A DNA stretch of 31,409 nt from positions 1-31,409 of the forward strand of contig LUJM01000113.1 in assembly GCA_001689415.1 (NCBI GenBank), in the 5' to 3' direction. The DNA comes from Bacteroidales bacterium M2 (GTDB taxonomy: Bacteria > Bacteroidota > Bacteroidia > Bacteroidales > Muribaculaceae). Both the position numbers and the translations under genes were made by a program. Position 1 is the first letter of the stretch; the number at the start of each line of letters is the position of its first letter. The notes under the pieces were generated by a model. That model was not told the DNA's origin, did not search any database, and saw only the letters and a list, made by a program, of their open reading frames with translations. This document shows positions 30,966 to 31,409 of the stretch, in pieces.

Positions 30966-31409
30966 ATGGATAATATGTTTCAGAAAATACTTGATGATAT
31001 AAAAAGGTCATCCAAAATAATAAAAGTCTTGCCATGCAACGATATCGCAAAGCAGGCATTAAAGGCTAAATACAAGATAAATAGCGAAAGCCTGCTTGCG
31101 GCAATCCTTGAAAATACCGGAGGGATTGTCATAGATAATTGGATAAGGTTATATGGTGCAGGAGAAGTGAACTTCGTTACAAGGAACAGCCTATTTCCAT
31201 TCAACGAGGTAGTAATCGGCGAGGATATATTGGGCGGATTATTCATTTGCTTGAACAATGGCAATATTGGATATTTTGCTCCCGATTGTTTGGAACTGGA
31301 AGATATGGACATTAAGTTGGGGCAATTTGTGTATTGGTGTCTGCATGGTGATACAGATACTTTTTATACAGATTATCGCTGGCAAGGTTGGCAAAAAGAC
31401 ACCGCAGCC
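30966..31409 (+). CDS. DUF2625 family protein, partial at window end
   Basis: 148 codons are visible before the window ends. ILENTGGIVIDNWIRLYGAG, EDILGGLFICLNNGNIGYFAPDCLELED and FVYWCLHGDTDTFYTDYRW line up with the DUF2625 signature as I remember it (TGG-IDHGWLRVLGSG, GGFFA-NGG, YFAPDTLEWE, FLQWALSGDLDAFYADLRW). The function of the family is unknown. I use the ATG at 30966; one at 30975 is possible. A reverse-strand frame covering the same bases is a shadow. The gene continues beyond the window. Confidence 0.8.
   Translation, partial: MDNMFQKILDDIKRSSKIIKVLPCNDIAKQALKAKYKINSESLLAAILENTGGIVIDNWIRLYGAGEVNFVTRNSLFPFNEVVIGEDILGGLFICLNNGNIGYFAPDCLELEDMDIKLGQFVYWCLHGDTDTFYTDYRWQGWQKDTAA

Noticed and set aside
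30980..31312. A 110-codon minus-strand open frame at the right end
   Set aside because: The plus-strand frame here matches DUF2625 throughout; the minus-strand frame is low-complexity Ser/Ile-rich.

Overview
The window looks like the chromosome of a gut Bacteroidales, most likely a Muribaculaceae-type genome. The reasons are repeated TAnnTTTG promoter -7 boxes (the Bacteroidetes sigma-ABfrA type), a succinyl-CoA:acetate CoA-transferase, a BadF-type GlcNAc kinase beside a secreted GH2 enzyme, a C-terminal KAVIWSEVL-type small membrane protein, and a TonB-C protein with a Cys-rich N-terminus. The genus is an inference; no rRNA or other strict marker is present.

Region 1 (1-1835) is a degenerate group II intron. 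Its start lies before the window. The maturase is split by an in-frame TGA, and domain V follows its stop directly. Domain VI appears to have gained about 25 nt that build a perfect 16-bp hairpin. A short open frame that may be the 3' exon of an interrupted gene follows, then a terminator serving the opposite strand.

Region 2 (1836-17886) is conventional, well-conserved and more GC-rich. A minus-strand operon encodes a tricorn-like S41 protease, a GlcNAc kinase and a GH2 beta-galactosidase, and suggests glycoprotein use. A divergent MATE exporter follows. A second minus-strand run holds a small Pro/Arg-rich membrane protein, succinyl-CoA:acetate CoA-transferase, a DUF389 membrane protein, an ArnT-like glycosyltransferase and ferritin. 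miaB is divergent from this run; the two promoters are fused into one near-palindrome. A MORN-GH25 lysozyme converges on miaB.

Region 3 (about 17900-30470) is an AT-richer accessory island of 17-18 small genes, all on the minus strand and tightly packed, often with ATGA overlaps. Most are unrecognised membrane proteins, several starting MKLT. Also present are an ankyrin protein, two PH-like membrane proteins, a SUKH/SMI1-like protein, a lipoprotein, a secreted orphan TonB-plug-like protein, a TonB-C protein, a secreted DUF4424-like protein and, at the head, a small radical-SAM activase. The island carries several repeat classes: a ~106-bp three-hairpin element (two copies), an 18-bp ribosome-binding/stop/start junction (three copies), a 27-bp identical gene start (two copies) and a shared promoter block (two copies). 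One gene is split at a G6 tract. The pattern suggests an array built by duplication and cassette exchange; an orphan immunity or envelope-defence array is the most attractive reading, but no toxin gene is visible here.

Region 4 (30445-31409) is a 520-bp intergenic stretch with a promoter overlapped by a perfect-armed palindrome, followed by a plus-strand DUF2625 gene cut by the window end.
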